A DNA stretch of 14,439 bases from Kiritimatiellia bacterium. Lineage in GTDB: Bacteria; Verrucomicrobiota; Kiritimatiellia; RFP12; UBA3636. This document shows positions 1 through 6,959 of this stretch, piece after piece. The stretch covers positions 1-14,439 of the forward strand of contig JAFPUX010000396.1 in the NCBI GenBank assembly GCA_017413145.1, in the 5' to 3' direction. The notes beneath the pieces were generated by a model that worked only from the letters and a program-made list of their open reading frames with translations, did no database searches and was not told the origin of the DNA. The translations under genes were made by a program, and so were the position numbers. Every line of letters begins with the position of its first letter. Position 1 is the stretch's first letter.

Positions 1-2
1 CC

Positions 3-47
3 CTCGAAGAAGAGGCCGAACAGGAGAAACAGGAGGCCGCGTCGTGA
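3..47 (+). CDS. 3' end of an upstream gene (partial)
   Basis: One frame is open from the window edge to a TGA at 45-47 and encodes a short, very Glu/Gln-rich tail ending EKQEAAS. The stop overlaps the GTG start of the next gene, which argues that it is a real, translationally coupled gene end. In the Yersinia order the gene before sycN is tyeA, preceded by yopN (SctW gatekeeper), so the C-terminus of a gatekeeper or TyeA-like protein is plausible. Fourteen residues are too few to identify the family. Confidence 0.5.
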   Translation, partial: LEEEAEQEKQEAAS

Positions 48-439
48 GCAGCCCCGCCCCCGTCTGGCTCGACGACCTCGTCCGCGAGTTCGGCCGCTCG
101 GCCGGTCTCTCGGACTTCGCGCTCAACGACCGCGGCGCCGCCGCGGTCACGTTCGAGACCGGCGCGCAGCTGCGCTTCGAGTACGCCTTCGAGTCGCTCG
201 TCGTGGCACTGTCCATACCCTACCCCGCGTCCGACCCCGCCGCCGCGCGCCGCCTCCTCGCCGCCGCGCACCCCGGCGCCCGCCCCGGCTTCAAGCTCCG
301 CGCCGGCCTCCTCGAAAAGAGCGGCCGCGCGATCCGCGCCCCGCGCGTCCCGGAGCGCGAAATGACGCTCCCCGCCGTGAACGCCGCCTTCTCCGCGCTG
401 TGGCGCATCGCCGAAGACCTCGCCGGAGGGCCCGCCTGA
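44..439 (+). CDS. sycN: SycN-like type III secretion chaperone
   Basis: This 131-residue protein looks like a class I T3SS chaperone of the CesT/SycN type. Such small cytoplasmic dimers bind the N-terminal secretion region of a partner; SycN, with YscB, serves the gatekeeper YopN. The N-terminus has the usual helix (WLDDLVREFGRSAGL), followed by alternating strands (AAVTFETGAQLRFEYAFESL). The C-terminal part, with KLRAGLLEKSG, REMTLPAVNAAFSALWRI, lines up by eye with Yersinia SycN (LRAGWLGES, RSLTLPLLHQAFEQLLRL). The GTG start is chosen because AGGAGG at 31-36 lies 7 nt upstream and no suitable ATG exists. It overlaps the upstream stop, and its own TGA overlaps the ATG of sctX. The order chaperone then SctX matches sycN-yscX. 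The family call is firm. The SycN orthology rests on remembered alignment and position. Confidence 0.75.
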   Translation: MSSPAPVWLDDLVREFGRSAGLSDFALNDRGAAAVTFETGAQLRFEYAFESLVVALSIPYPASDPAAARRLLAAAHPGARPGFKLRAGLLEKSGRAIRAPRVPEREMTLPAVNAAFSALWRIAEDLAGGPA

Positions 440-819
440 TGGAAGTCTCCCGCACCACCCACGCCCTCACGTTCAACACCGGCGTGAGCAACGCCGAGTG
501 GACTTCCGGCGTCGTCGGCCAGACCCCCGTCCAGACCCAGCAGGCGCTCCTGCCCGGCTCCACCACCGTCACCGCCGCGCTCGACGAGGTCTTCCCGGAG
601 GCGCGCACCGCCGCGAACGACATCTTCGCCGCGCTCGTCGCCGGCACCGGCCCCGCGCTCCGCACGCCGGGCGGCTTCAACGCCGCCGCGCGCCAGACGC
701 TCCGCAACCTCCGCGGCCGCAAGGGCCCCGCCGCCGCCCGCGCCGCCCGCGAGCTCGCGGCGCTCCTCGCCGACACCGAGCTCTTCGAATCCTACCGCGC
801 CGCCCTTCTCGAGACCTGA
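439..819 (+). CDS. sctX: SctX (YscX-like) type III secretion protein
   Basis: This 126-residue protein is assigned to the YscX family, small exported proteins needed for early-substrate secretion and partnered by the chaperone YscY and the export gate SctV. It follows a SycN-like gene, as in Yersinia, and has YscX's length (about 122 residues). The central segment LPGSTTVTAALDEVFPEARTA resembles YscX (LPPDGHPVEPHLERLYPTAQS), and the C-terminus AAARAARELAALLADTELFES resembles YscX's ELQAAAALLKCQQDDDRLLQI. The ATG overlaps the preceding TGA, and GGAGG at 425-429 is well spaced, so this start is preferred. SctX and SctY are regarded as specific to the Ysc family, so the call places the whole system. 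The similarity is weak in absolute terms and was judged from memory. Confidence 0.68.
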   Translation: MEVSRTTHALTFNTGVSNAEWTSGVVGQTPVQTQQALLPGSTTVTAALDEVFPEARTAANDIFAALVAGTGPALRTPGGFNAAARQTLRNLRGRKGPAAARAARELAALLADTELFESYRAALLET

Positions 820-830
820 CCTTTTCCCCG

Positions 831-2066
831 ATGCCCCGCACCCCCGCACAAGCGAAGATCGCCCCCGCCGTTCTCCCGAAGGAATACGGCGCGTGGATCG
901 CCGCGGTTTCCGGCGACTACCGCCGTTCGCAGATCAAGGCGGCCCTGTCGGTCAATGTCGAGATGCTCCGCTTCTACTGGCGGCTTGGCGCCGACATCCG
1001 CCGCCGCGAGAAGGACCAGCCGTGGGGCAGCAAGTTCATGCAGCGCCTTTCCGCCGACCTTCGCCGCGAGAATCCGGACGCGAGCTGCTTCTCGGTCACG
1101 AACCTTCGTTACATCCGCTATTTCAACGAGTTGTATTCATCGTTTCCAATTTGTCAGCAACTTGCCGACAAATTTGAAAAAGGCGTGATTTGTCGGCAGA
1201 CTGCTGACAAATCTCCGTCGCGAATCTCCGGGTCGGTCGACGCCGCCCTTCCCGACGACATCTTCCGAATCCCCTGGGGTCATCATCAGAAGCTGATCGA
1301 CAAGTTCCTCGCCCGTCCGGAGATCGCGCTCTTCTACGTCCGCGAGACGCTCCGCAACAACTGGAGCCGCTCCGCGCTCGAACACTGGATCGCCGCGGGG
1401 CTGCACCTCCGCCAGGGCCGGGCCGTCACGAACTTCCGGACCGTCCTCCCTCCGCCGGACGGCGACCTCGCCGACGAGATGCTGAAGGACCCCTACGACT
1501 TCAGCTTCGTGCCGTTCGCGCAGCGGTATCGCGAGCAGGAGCTCAAGGCGGCGCTCCTCGCCAACATCGAAAGCTATCTGCTGGAGCTGGGCCAGGGCTT
1601 CTCCTTCCTCGGACGCGAGTTCAAGCTCCGGATGGGGAGCGAGACCCGGGCGGCCGACATGGTCTTCTACAACCTCGTCCGGCGCTGCTATGTCGTGGTC
1701 GAAGTGAAAGTCCGCAAGTTCGAGCCGGCCGACATCGGACAGCTCGGCGCCTACATGGTCGCCGTGAACCGGCAGCTCAAGCGCGCCGACGACACCCCGA
1801 CCATCGGCCTGCTCATCTGCAGCGAGCGGGACCGCGTTACCGCGCAGTATGCGCTCGAGTCGTCCACGCAGCCGATCGGCGTCGCCGAGTATACGCTCGA
1901 GAAGTTCGTGCCGGACGAGTTCCGGAGCGCCCTGCCGCCGGTCGAGGAAATCGAGGAGGAACTCACCCGCGGGCTCCGCGCGCTTCCGCCGCCACAACGA
2001 CCCAAACGGAAATCGCGGGGCAGAACGCCCGCCGCCACCCCGCCACGCGAAGGGAACCGCCAATGA
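831..2066 (+). CDS. DUF1016/YhcG family PDDEXK nuclease-like protein
   Basis: This 411-residue protein has the two-domain build of the DUF1016 (YhcG) family. The N-terminal domain (residues about 15-105: YGAWIAAVSGDYRRSQIKAA, then FYWRLGADI) ends in NLRYIRYFNELY. The family signature IPWGHHQKLIDK and RNNWSRSALE follow. The C-terminal PDDEXK domain carries GFSFLGREFKL, an Asp at about residue 276 (AADMVFYN) and the E-x-K pair at about 291-293 (VVVEVKVRKF), then DIGQLGAYM. The acidic and lysine residues expected for catalysis are present. The cellular role of the family is unsettled, and nuclease activity is inferred from the fold. Residues about 104-140 are an AT-rich, palindrome-bearing in-frame insertion. 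There is no clear ribosome binding site before ATG 831. It is not a T3SS component and separates sctX from sctV. Its stop overlaps the next ATG (ATGA). Confidence 0.88.
   Translation: MPRTPAQAKIAPAVLPKEYGAWIAAVSGDYRRSQIKAALSVNVEMLRFYWRLGADIRRREKDQPWGSKFMQRLSADLRRENPDASCFSVTNLRYIRYFNELYSSFPICQQLADKFEKGVICRQTADKSPSRISGSVDAALPDDIFRIPWGHHQKLIDKFLARPEIALFYVRETLRNNWSRSALEHWIAAGLHLRQGRAVTNFRTVLPPPDGDLADEMLKDPYDFSFVPFAQRYREQELKAALLANIESYLLELGQGFSFLGREFKLRMGSETRAADMVFYNLVRRCYVVVEVKVRKFEPADIGQLGAYMVAVNRQLKRADDTPTIGLLICSERDRVTAQYALESSTQPIGVAEYTLEKFVPDEFRSALPPVEEIEEELTRGLRALPPPQRPKRKSRGRTPAATPPREGNRQ
1149..1212 (+). repeat. Two mutually inverted 25-bp palindromes inside the DUF1016 gene
   Basis: Copy one (1149-1173) has the arms ATTTGTCAGCA and TGCCGACAAAT around ACT. 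Copy two (1188-1212) has ATTTGTCGGCA and TGCTGACAAAT around GAC. Each copy is itself an almost perfect palindrome, and copy two is nearly the reverse complement of copy one (22 of 25). The 14 bases between them are A-rich. The block is much more AT-rich than the surrounding coding sequence and is read through in frame as ICQQLADKFEKG, ICRQTADK. Confidence 0.85.
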
Positions 2067-3166
2067 AACGCCTCGCATTCCTGCTCCCGCTCCTCGCCCT
2101 CGCCGTGGCGCCCTGCCTCGCGCAGGACCCCGCCACGAACGCGCCCGCCGCGCCGGCGCGCGGCTCGCTCGACCCCGCGACGTTCTTCCCGGAACCGCTC
2201 GCCGGGCTCCGGCTGGGCGTCTCGTGGGACGAAACGGTTTCGGCCCGGACGAATCTCTTCGTCGAAGACGCTCTGGAAAAAGTTCCCGCGTCCCTCGTCA
2301 GAGACCGCGACCACCGGAGGTTCGCCGAGGAGTCCTTCGCCGGTCGCTGGTTCGACAAGGCCGAATACCATTTCGCCTTGATGTTGGACGGCGCGGAGGA
2401 ACTCGCTTCGGTCAGCCTCTTCACGCCCATCGACGGAACCGATGTCCCCTTCGATGACATCGTCGCCGAAACGGTCGCCCGGCTCGGCCAGCCGCTCGAC
2501 CGGAAAACCGTCTACCAGATGTCTGCCGGCTCCGACGTCCGCATCTGGGCGGACAAGGATTTCGTCATTCTGCTCGCTCGCATCTTCCGCGCGTTCGGCT
2601 CCGCCCCCAAGAACACCAAGGCATGCCTCCAGGTCTCCCGTCGCGAAGCTCTGCGCTGGGGGGACGAAACGTTCCTTCGCAATCTGCTCGATCCGACCTT
2701 CAAGACAACCCCGGAAACGCCGCTGTTCGTCTCCCCGGATCTTCCCGCCGGCGAAACGGTCGTCCGCGCCCACGTCCAGCTCAAAATCGGGAAGGGCGCC
2801 CGGGGCGAATCGGTTCCGACCGAGCTTTGCGAGGAGCTTCTTTCCCGCCTGGAGGGATATCGCGAGTTCAAGGTCCGGGTCGTACCGCTGGACGGAGGCG
2901 AACCCCTCTCCGTGAAGGAGGGAGCCATCACGTTCGTCCTCAAGACGGCGGACCGATGGCCGGTCTTCGCCGTGTCCTCGGACGCCGCCCTGATCGGCGA
3001 GCCCGAATCCCCCGTCGGCTACGTCGTTCCCGAGGAGCGCCGCCCGGAAATCCTCGACGTTCTCGGCAAAATCAAGGCCGCCGCGTCTTCCTCCGCCGCC
3101 CCCGCGGAAGAACCTCACGCAGAGAGCGCAGAGAACGCAGAGCCCCCACCGCCCGCCGCCAACTGA
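2063..3166 (+). CDS. Predicted secreted protein of unknown family
   Basis: This 367-residue protein has a clear Sec signal peptide: MKR, then a hydrophobic stretch LAFLLPLLALAVAPCLA with likely cleavage after CLA (about residue 20). An Ala/Pro linker follows, then a mixed alpha/beta region from about residue 40 to 345 with no motif I recognise (for example GLRLGVSWDETV, DVRIWADKDFVILLARIF). No transmembrane segment is seen after the signal. The C-terminus is low-complexity, rich in Ala/Glu/Pro, and partly encoded by a 9-bp tandem repeat. The ATG overlaps the DUF1016 stop, with GAAGGGAA upstream, so it is probably co-translated with that gene. Its position just before sctV could make it a periplasmic T3SS accessory protein, but nothing in the sequence proves that. 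No function is assigned. Confidence 0.75.
   Translation: MKRLAFLLPLLALAVAPCLAQDPATNAPAAPARGSLDPATFFPEPLAGLRLGVSWDETVSARTNLFVEDALEKVPASLVRDRDHRRFAEESFAGRWFDKAEYHFALMLDGAEELASVSLFTPIDGTDVPFDDIVAETVARLGQPLDRKTVYQMSAGSDVRIWADKDFVILLARIFRAFGSAPKNTKACLQVSRREALRWGDETFLRNLLDPTFKTTPETPLFVSPDLPAGETVVRAHVQLKIGKGARGESVPTELCEELLSRLEGYREFKVRVVPLDGGEPLSVKEGAITFVLKTADRWPVFAVSSDAALIGEPESPVGYVVPEERRPEILDVLGKIKAAASSSAAPAEEPHAESAENAEPPPPAAN
3117..3142 (+). repeat. 9-bp tandem repeat, ACGCAGAGA type, three units
   Basis: Units ACGCAGAGA (3117), GCGCAGAGA (3126) and ACGCAGAG (3135) lie in the last codons of the secreted protein gene and encode HAESAENAE. The unit is divisible by three, so copy-number change would keep the frame. 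Confidence 0.8.
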
Positions 3167-3176
3167 CATTTGCCAT

Positions 3177-3213
3177 TTGTGGACAATTGTGAACAATTGC
3201 GATTTGTGAACAA
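3177..3213 (+). promoter_or_regulatory. Three direct copies of a palindromic TTGTGRACAA box upstream of sctV
   Basis: TTGTGGACAA (3177-3186), TTGTGAACAA (3187-3196) and TTGTGAACAA (3204-3213) lie in the gap between the secreted protein gene and sctV. The middle copy sits in a longer palindrome, CAATTGTGAACAATTG (3184-3199). The stretch is AT-rich for this genome. Repeated half-symmetric boxes before an operon are typical of operators, but no -35/-10 pair could be assigned, and a dispersed repeat is equally possible. Confidence 0.4.
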
Positions 3214-3216
3214 TCC

Positions 3217-3258
3217 AACCCCTTCAACCCCTTCAACCTCTTCAACCCCTTGAACCCC
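3217..3258 (+). repeat. G-poor 9-bp tandem array (AACCCCTTC) upstream of sctV
   Basis: Units AACCCCTTC (3217, 3226), AACCTCTTC (3235), AACCCCTTG (3244) and a partial AACCCC (3253) run head to tail. The array is nearly devoid of G on the + strand in an otherwise G-rich region. A related array (ATCCCTTCA type) precedes sctJ. Confidence 0.85.
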
Positions 3259-3279
3259 GCCACCCCCTAGCCCCTTGCC

Positions 3280-3314
3280 CGCTCCGCGCGGGCGCGGCGC
3301 GCCCGCGCGGAGCG
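3280..3314 (+). repeat. Perfect 16-bp GC inverted repeat just before the sctV start
   Basis: Arms 3280-3295 (CGCTCCGCGCGGGCGC) and 3299-3314 (GCGCCCGCGCGGAGCG) are exact reverse complements around a GGC loop. The 3' arm ends 11 nt before the chosen ATG and contains the only purine-rich ribosome-binding candidate (GGAG, 3309-3312). There is no following T-run, so it is not a simple intrinsic terminator. It could occlude translation initiation of sctV. Confidence 0.85.
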
Positions 3315-3325
3315 ACATCCCGACA

Positions 3326-5431
3326 ATGCCCCGTTCCTTCACCAACATCGCATCGCTCTTCACCCGCTTCGGCGACCTCGTGCTCGCCATGCTGGTGGTG
3401 TGCATCATCGGACTGCTGATCATCCCGCTGCCGTCGCCCGTCGTCGACCTGCTGATCTCGACGAACATCATGATCTCGACGGTCCTGCTGATGCTCTCGC
3501 TCTACCTGCCGCGGGCGCTCGCGTTCTCGACGTTCCCGTCGATGCTGCTCTTCACGACGCTCTTCCGCCTCGCGCTCAACGTCACCACCACGCGCTGCAT
3601 TCTCCTGCACGGCTCCCAGGACCCCAACGCCGCCGGCTCCATCATCCAGACGTTCGGCAACTTCGTCGTCGGCGGCAACTTCGTCGTCGGCGCCGTCATC
3701 TTCCTCATCATCACGATCGTGCAGTTCGTCGTCATCTCCAAGGGCGCCGAGCGCGTGTCCGAGGTCGCCGCCCGCTTCACCCTCGACGCGATGCCCGGCA
3801 AGCAGATGTCGATCGACGCCGACATGCGCGCCGGGGCGATCGACCAGGAGACCGCCAAGCAGCGCCGCGCCGAGCTCGCGCAGGAGTCGCAGCTCTACGG
3901 CGCGATGGACGGCGCGATGAAGTTCGTGAAGGGCGACGCCATCGCGGGCATCATCATCACGTCGATCAACATCATCGGCGGCATCCTCATCGGCATGCTG
4001 ATGTTCGGACACGACGTGGGCTGGTGCGTGAAGCGCTTCGGCATCCTCACGATCGGCGACGGTCTCGTGGGCCAGATCCCGGCGCTGCTGATCTCGATCA
4101 CGTCCGGCGTCATCGTGACGCGCGTCGGCGACGAGAACGCCAAGCCGCTCGGCCAGGACATCGTCCGCCAGATCTTCGCGCAACCGAAGGCGCTCCTCCT
4201 GGGCGCCGCGATGCTCGTCCTCATCGGTCTCATCCCGGGCTTCCCCAAGCCGCAGCTCTTCGGCCTCGCCGCCGCCGTCGGCTTCATCGGCTGGAGCCTG
4301 AAGGTCAAGGCCAAGCTCGCCGCCGCGCGCGCCGCGAAGGGCGAAGACCCGCTCGCCGCCGCCGCGCCGTCCGAAGGCGCCACGCCGCGCCCGAAGAAGA
4401 AGGAGGGCGACGACTTCGCGATGGTCACGCCGCTCACCGTGGACATCGACGCCGGCATCCGCGGCGCGCTCTCCTACGAGGAGCTCAACGACCGCATCAT
4501 GGACGTCCGCCGCGCGCTCTACCACGACCTCGGCGTGCCGTTCCCCGGCATCAACCTCGCGCTCGACGCCGGCCTTTCCGACGGCCGCTACCGCCTGCTC
4601 GTGAACGAAGTCCCCGTCTCCGAGGGACAGCTGCGCAAGGGTTGGGTCTTCGCGCTCGAAACCGCCGAGAACGTCGCCGCGACCGGCATCTCCCACGAGA
4701 CCGGCAAGGAATTCCTCTCCGGCCACGAGACCGTCTGGGTCAAGGAGGAGGACGCCCCGAAGCTCGACGAGTCCGGCATCCGCCACCTCTCGATGACGGA
4801 CGTGCTCACCTACCACCTCTCCTCCGTCCTGCGCCGCTACGCGCACGAGTTCCTCTCGCTGCAGGAGACGCGGCTCCTGTTCGACCACATGGAGAAGGAG
4901 GCGCCGGAGCTCGTGAAGGAGGTGCAGCGCGTCCTGCCGCTCCAGAAGATCACCGACGTGCTCCAGCGCCTCGTCCAGGAAGGCATCTGCATCCGCGATC
5001 TCAAGCGCATCACGCAGACCCTCATCGAATGGGGCCAAAAGGAGAAGGACACCGTCCTGCTCGTCGAATACGTCCGTTCGGCGCTCTCGCGCTACGTCTC
5101 CTACAAGTTCAGCGGCGGGCAGAACATCATCGCGGCGTACCTGCTCGACCCGTCGCTGGAGGAGAAGATCCGCAAGTCCGTCCGCCAGACCTCGTCCGGC
5201 TCCTACCTCGCGATGGACCCCGCCACGGTGCGTTCCATCCTCGCCGTCGTCAAGAAGACCGTCGGCGACCTCAGCAAGGTTCCGCAGAAGCCGGTCGTCG
5301 TCGTCTCCGTCGACATCCGCCGCTACTTCCGCAAGATGATCGAGAAAGACTGGTACGAACTGCCCGTCCTCTCCTTCCAGGAACTCAGCCCCGAAATCAA
5401 CATCCAGCCCCTCGGCCGCCTGAAGCTCTAA
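3326..5431 (+). CDS. sctV: SctV, export gate protein (YscV/FlhA family)
   Basis: This 701-residue protein matches the SctV length (YscV about 704). SctV forms the nonameric inner-membrane export gate that receives substrates and couples export to the proton gradient. The N-terminal half carries several hydrophobic segments, including DLVLAMLVVCIIGLLIIP (about 17-34) and LLISTNIMISTVLLMLSLYL (about 42-61), then FRLALNVTTTR. The FHIPEP signature follows (RVSEVAARFTLDAMPGKQMS, then IDADMRAGAID), with further transmembrane segments at about 210-320. From about residue 355 a soluble cytoplasmic domain runs to the end. The frame is open back to a TTG at 3275, but that start would translate through the GC hairpin, so ATG 3326 is preferred. 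In Ysc loci sctV follows sctX-sctY; here two unrelated genes intervene. Confidence 0.97.
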   Translation: MPRSFTNIASLFTRFGDLVLAMLVVCIIGLLIIPLPSPVVDLLISTNIMISTVLLMLSLYLPRALAFSTFPSMLLFTTLFRLALNVTTTRCILLHGSQDPNAAGSIIQTFGNFVVGGNFVVGAVIFLIITIVQFVVISKGAERVSEVAARFTLDAMPGKQMSIDADMRAGAIDQETAKQRRAELAQESQLYGAMDGAMKFVKGDAIAGIIITSINIIGGILIGMLMFGHDVGWCVKRFGILTIGDGLVGQIPALLISITSGVIVTRVGDENAKPLGQDIVRQIFAQPKALLLGAAMLVLIGLIPGFPKPQLFGLAAAVGFIGWSLKVKAKLAAARAAKGEDPLAAAAPSEGATPRPKKKEGDDFAMVTPLTVDIDAGIRGALSYEELNDRIMDVRRALYHDLGVPFPGINLALDAGLSDGRYRLLVNEVPVSEGQLRKGWVFALETAENVAATGISHETGKEFLSGHETVWVKEEDAPKLDESGIRHLSMTDVLTYHLSSVLRRYAHEFLSLQETRLLFDHMEKEAPELVKEVQRVLPLQKITDVLQRLVQEGICIRDLKRITQTLIEWGQKEKDTVLLVEYVRSALSRYVSYKFSGGQNIIAAYLLDPSLEEKIRKSVRQTSSGSYLAMDPATVRSILAVVKKTVGDLSKVPQKPVVVVSVDIRRYFRKMIEKDWYELPVLSFQELSPEINIQPLGRLKL

Positions 5432-5473
5432 CCACCCAACCACCCAACCACCCAACCACCCAACCATCTAACC
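5432..5473 (+). repeat. 8-bp tandem array CCACCCAA upstream of sctD
   Basis: Directly after the sctV stop, CCACCCAA is repeated four times (5432, 5440, 5448, 5456), followed by a variant CCATCTAA and CC. It fills most of the 57-bp sctV-sctD gap and contains no G. No Shine-Dalgarno sequence is visible before the sctD ATG, so this may act as an unstructured leader. Confidence 0.88.
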
Positions 5474-5488
5474 TCGGTTGTCAGTTTG

Positions 5489-6685
5489 ATGAAGTTTCTG
5501 CTGAAAATTGTCCAGGGCCCGAACGCGGGCGCGGAGATCGCCCTCGTCGAGGGCGTCCGCGTCACGCTCGGCTCCGCCGATTCGTGCGACATCGTCCTGG
5601 CGGACCCGACGCTCGCCGCCGAGGCCTGCGCGATCGAGGCCTCGGCCGACTCGGTCACGCTCTCCGTCCCCGGCTCCGAGCCGGAGCCCCTCGCCCCGCT
5701 CCAGGTCCGTTCCTTCGGCTCCACCGCCCTCGCCGTCGGCCCGGCGGATTCCCCGTGGGGACCGCTCGTTTGGGCAGCCCCCTCCAGCGCCGAGGCCGCG
5801 GAGGGAGCTGGTGAGGCGGCGCGCCCGGAGAGCGCGCCGCCCAAGGAAGCGGACTCCGCCGCTCCGGAATCCACGAAGAGCGCGGAGACCGAGAAGACCG
5901 GCGCCGACTCGGCCGATTCCGGCGACAAACCCCGCTCCAGGAAGCGCGGCCTGCTCCGCGGCTGTCTGGTCGCCCTGTTGGTCCTTCTGCTCCTTCTCGC
6001 CGCCGCCGCGTGGTTCCTCCTGCCCCATCGGCGCCCCGCGAGTCCGGATGGGCCGGCTCCGTCCGGCCCGGCAACCGCCGAGTCTTCCTCCGGCATTGCC
6101 GACATCGCCGCCCGCTACGGCCTCGAATACTTCCCGGACAACGAGCCGCCTCTCGTCCGCGGCGACCTCCCCACGCGCGCGAAGCGCATCGCGGCGACCG
6201 CGGAACTCTACGAAGCGCAACCGGGCGTCGCGCTCGACCTCGCGGACCGCGAGACCCTGCTCACCGCCGTCACGGACCTTCTCCAGGCCGCCACCGACGG
6301 CGCGCTCGCCGTCTCCGACGTCACCAACCGCATCGTCGTCCTCGCGGGCCGCGCCCCGGACCCCACTGCGCTCCGCGCCTGGCGCGAAGCGCTCCTCGCG
6401 GACGTCCCGCGCCTCTCCGGCGCCGACACCGCCGCGGTCGTCCTCGATTCGCCGGTTTCCGCGCCGGCGGTTCCGGGGGCCGGTCCCCGTCCCGCACGGG
6501 CGCAACGCCCGCGCCTGCCCCTGCGTTGCATTCTTCTGCAACCCTACCCGTGCCTCGTCCTGCAGGACGGCCAGCGCCTCCTCGAAGGCGCGGAAGTCGC
6601 CGACGGCTACAAGATTTCGGAAATCACCTTCGACCGCATCACCTTCCGCCGCGGCGAAGAGGAGGAGCTTGAATGGACGCCGTAG
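5489..6685 (+). CDS. sctD: SctD, inner-membrane ring protein (YscD family)
   Basis: This 398-residue protein has the SctD architecture. It starts with a cytoplasmic FHA-like domain (residues about 1-95, FLLKIVQGPNAGAEIAL, LGSADSCDIVLADPT), followed by an Ala/Glu/Ser-rich linker and one transmembrane helix at about 158-178 (GCLVALLVLLLLLAAAAWFL). A periplasmic part follows with BON-like modules (LLTAVTDLLQAATDGALAV, IVVLAGRAPD). It ends in the family's short beta segment (CLVLQDGQRLLEG, KISEITFDRITFRRG). SctD forms the outer of the two inner-membrane rings around SctJ and binds the sorting platform through its FHA domain. The frame has a TTG one codon earlier, but ATG 5489 is the natural start. 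It overlaps sctE by 13 bp. YscD is about 419 residues, so the length fits. Confidence 0.92.
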   Translation: MKFLLKIVQGPNAGAEIALVEGVRVTLGSADSCDIVLADPTLAAEACAIEASADSVTLSVPGSEPEPLAPLQVRSFGSTALAVGPADSPWGPLVWAAPSSAEAAEGAGEAARPESAPPKEADSAAPESTKSAETEKTGADSADSGDKPRSRKRGLLRGCLVALLVLLLLLAAAAWFLLPHRRPASPDGPAPSGPATAESSSGIADIAARYGLEYFPDNEPPLVRGDLPTRAKRIAATAELYEAQPGVALDLADRETLLTAVTDLLQAATDGALAVSDVTNRIVVLAGRAPDPTALRAWREALLADVPRLSGADTAAVVLDSPVSAPAVPGAGPRPARAQRPRLPLRCILLQPYPCLVLQDGQRLLEGAEVADGYKISEITFDRITFRRGEEEELEWTP

Positions 6686-6921
6686 CCGCCGGCCCCCAGC
6701 TCCTCGCCCTCGAGCGCGAACTTTCCGGCCCGGGCGCCCAAGAGGCGCTCGCCCGGCACGACGCCGTGCTCCTCGGTCTCGAAAACCGCCTTGCCGACGC
6801 GCTCCGCGAAGGCGTCGCACCCGACGAATTCCCCAAACTCCAGCAACTCCGCGAGGCCAACGTCCTCGCACGCAAGATTCTCCGCCTCGCCATGCGCGAC
6901 GGCGAGACGAACAACAACTAA
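6673..6921 (+). CDS. sctE: SctE, small needle-subunit chaperone (YscE-like)
   Basis: This 82-residue, probably all-helical protein lies between sctD and the needle gene, exactly where yscE lies. YscE with YscG binds the needle protein YscF in the cytoplasm and stops premature polymerisation. Two helices are evident, one around AQEALARHDAVLLGLENRLADALREG and one around FPKLQQLREANVLARKILRLAM, a pattern shared with YscE/PscE. AGGAGG lies just upstream of ATG 6673. The gene overlaps the end of sctD by 13 bp. Short helical proteins are hard to assign by sequence, so position carries most of the weight. Confidence 0.72.
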   Translation: MDAVAAGPQLLALERELSGPGAQEALARHDAVLLGLENRLADALREGVAPDEFPKLQQLREANVLARKILRLAMRDGETNNN

Positions 6922-6959
6922 CCCAAACACAAACAACCCAAACCAAAGGAGAAATCCAA
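6922..6959 (+). promoter_or_regulatory. A/C-rich leader and strong ribosome binding site of sctF
   Basis: The 38-bp gap between sctE and sctF is an A/C-rich run built on AACCCAAA/AACAAAC words, with G only in the Shine-Dalgarno core AAAGGAG, 8 nt before the ATG. It is the best ribosome binding site in the window, which fits the high expression a polymer subunit needs. Confidence 0.7.

Noticed and set aside
3275..3325. TTG start giving a 17-residue longer SctV
   Set aside because: The extension is encoded by the GC hairpin and reads MPAPRGRGAPARSD, unlike SctV N-termini; ATG 3326 gives the usual length.
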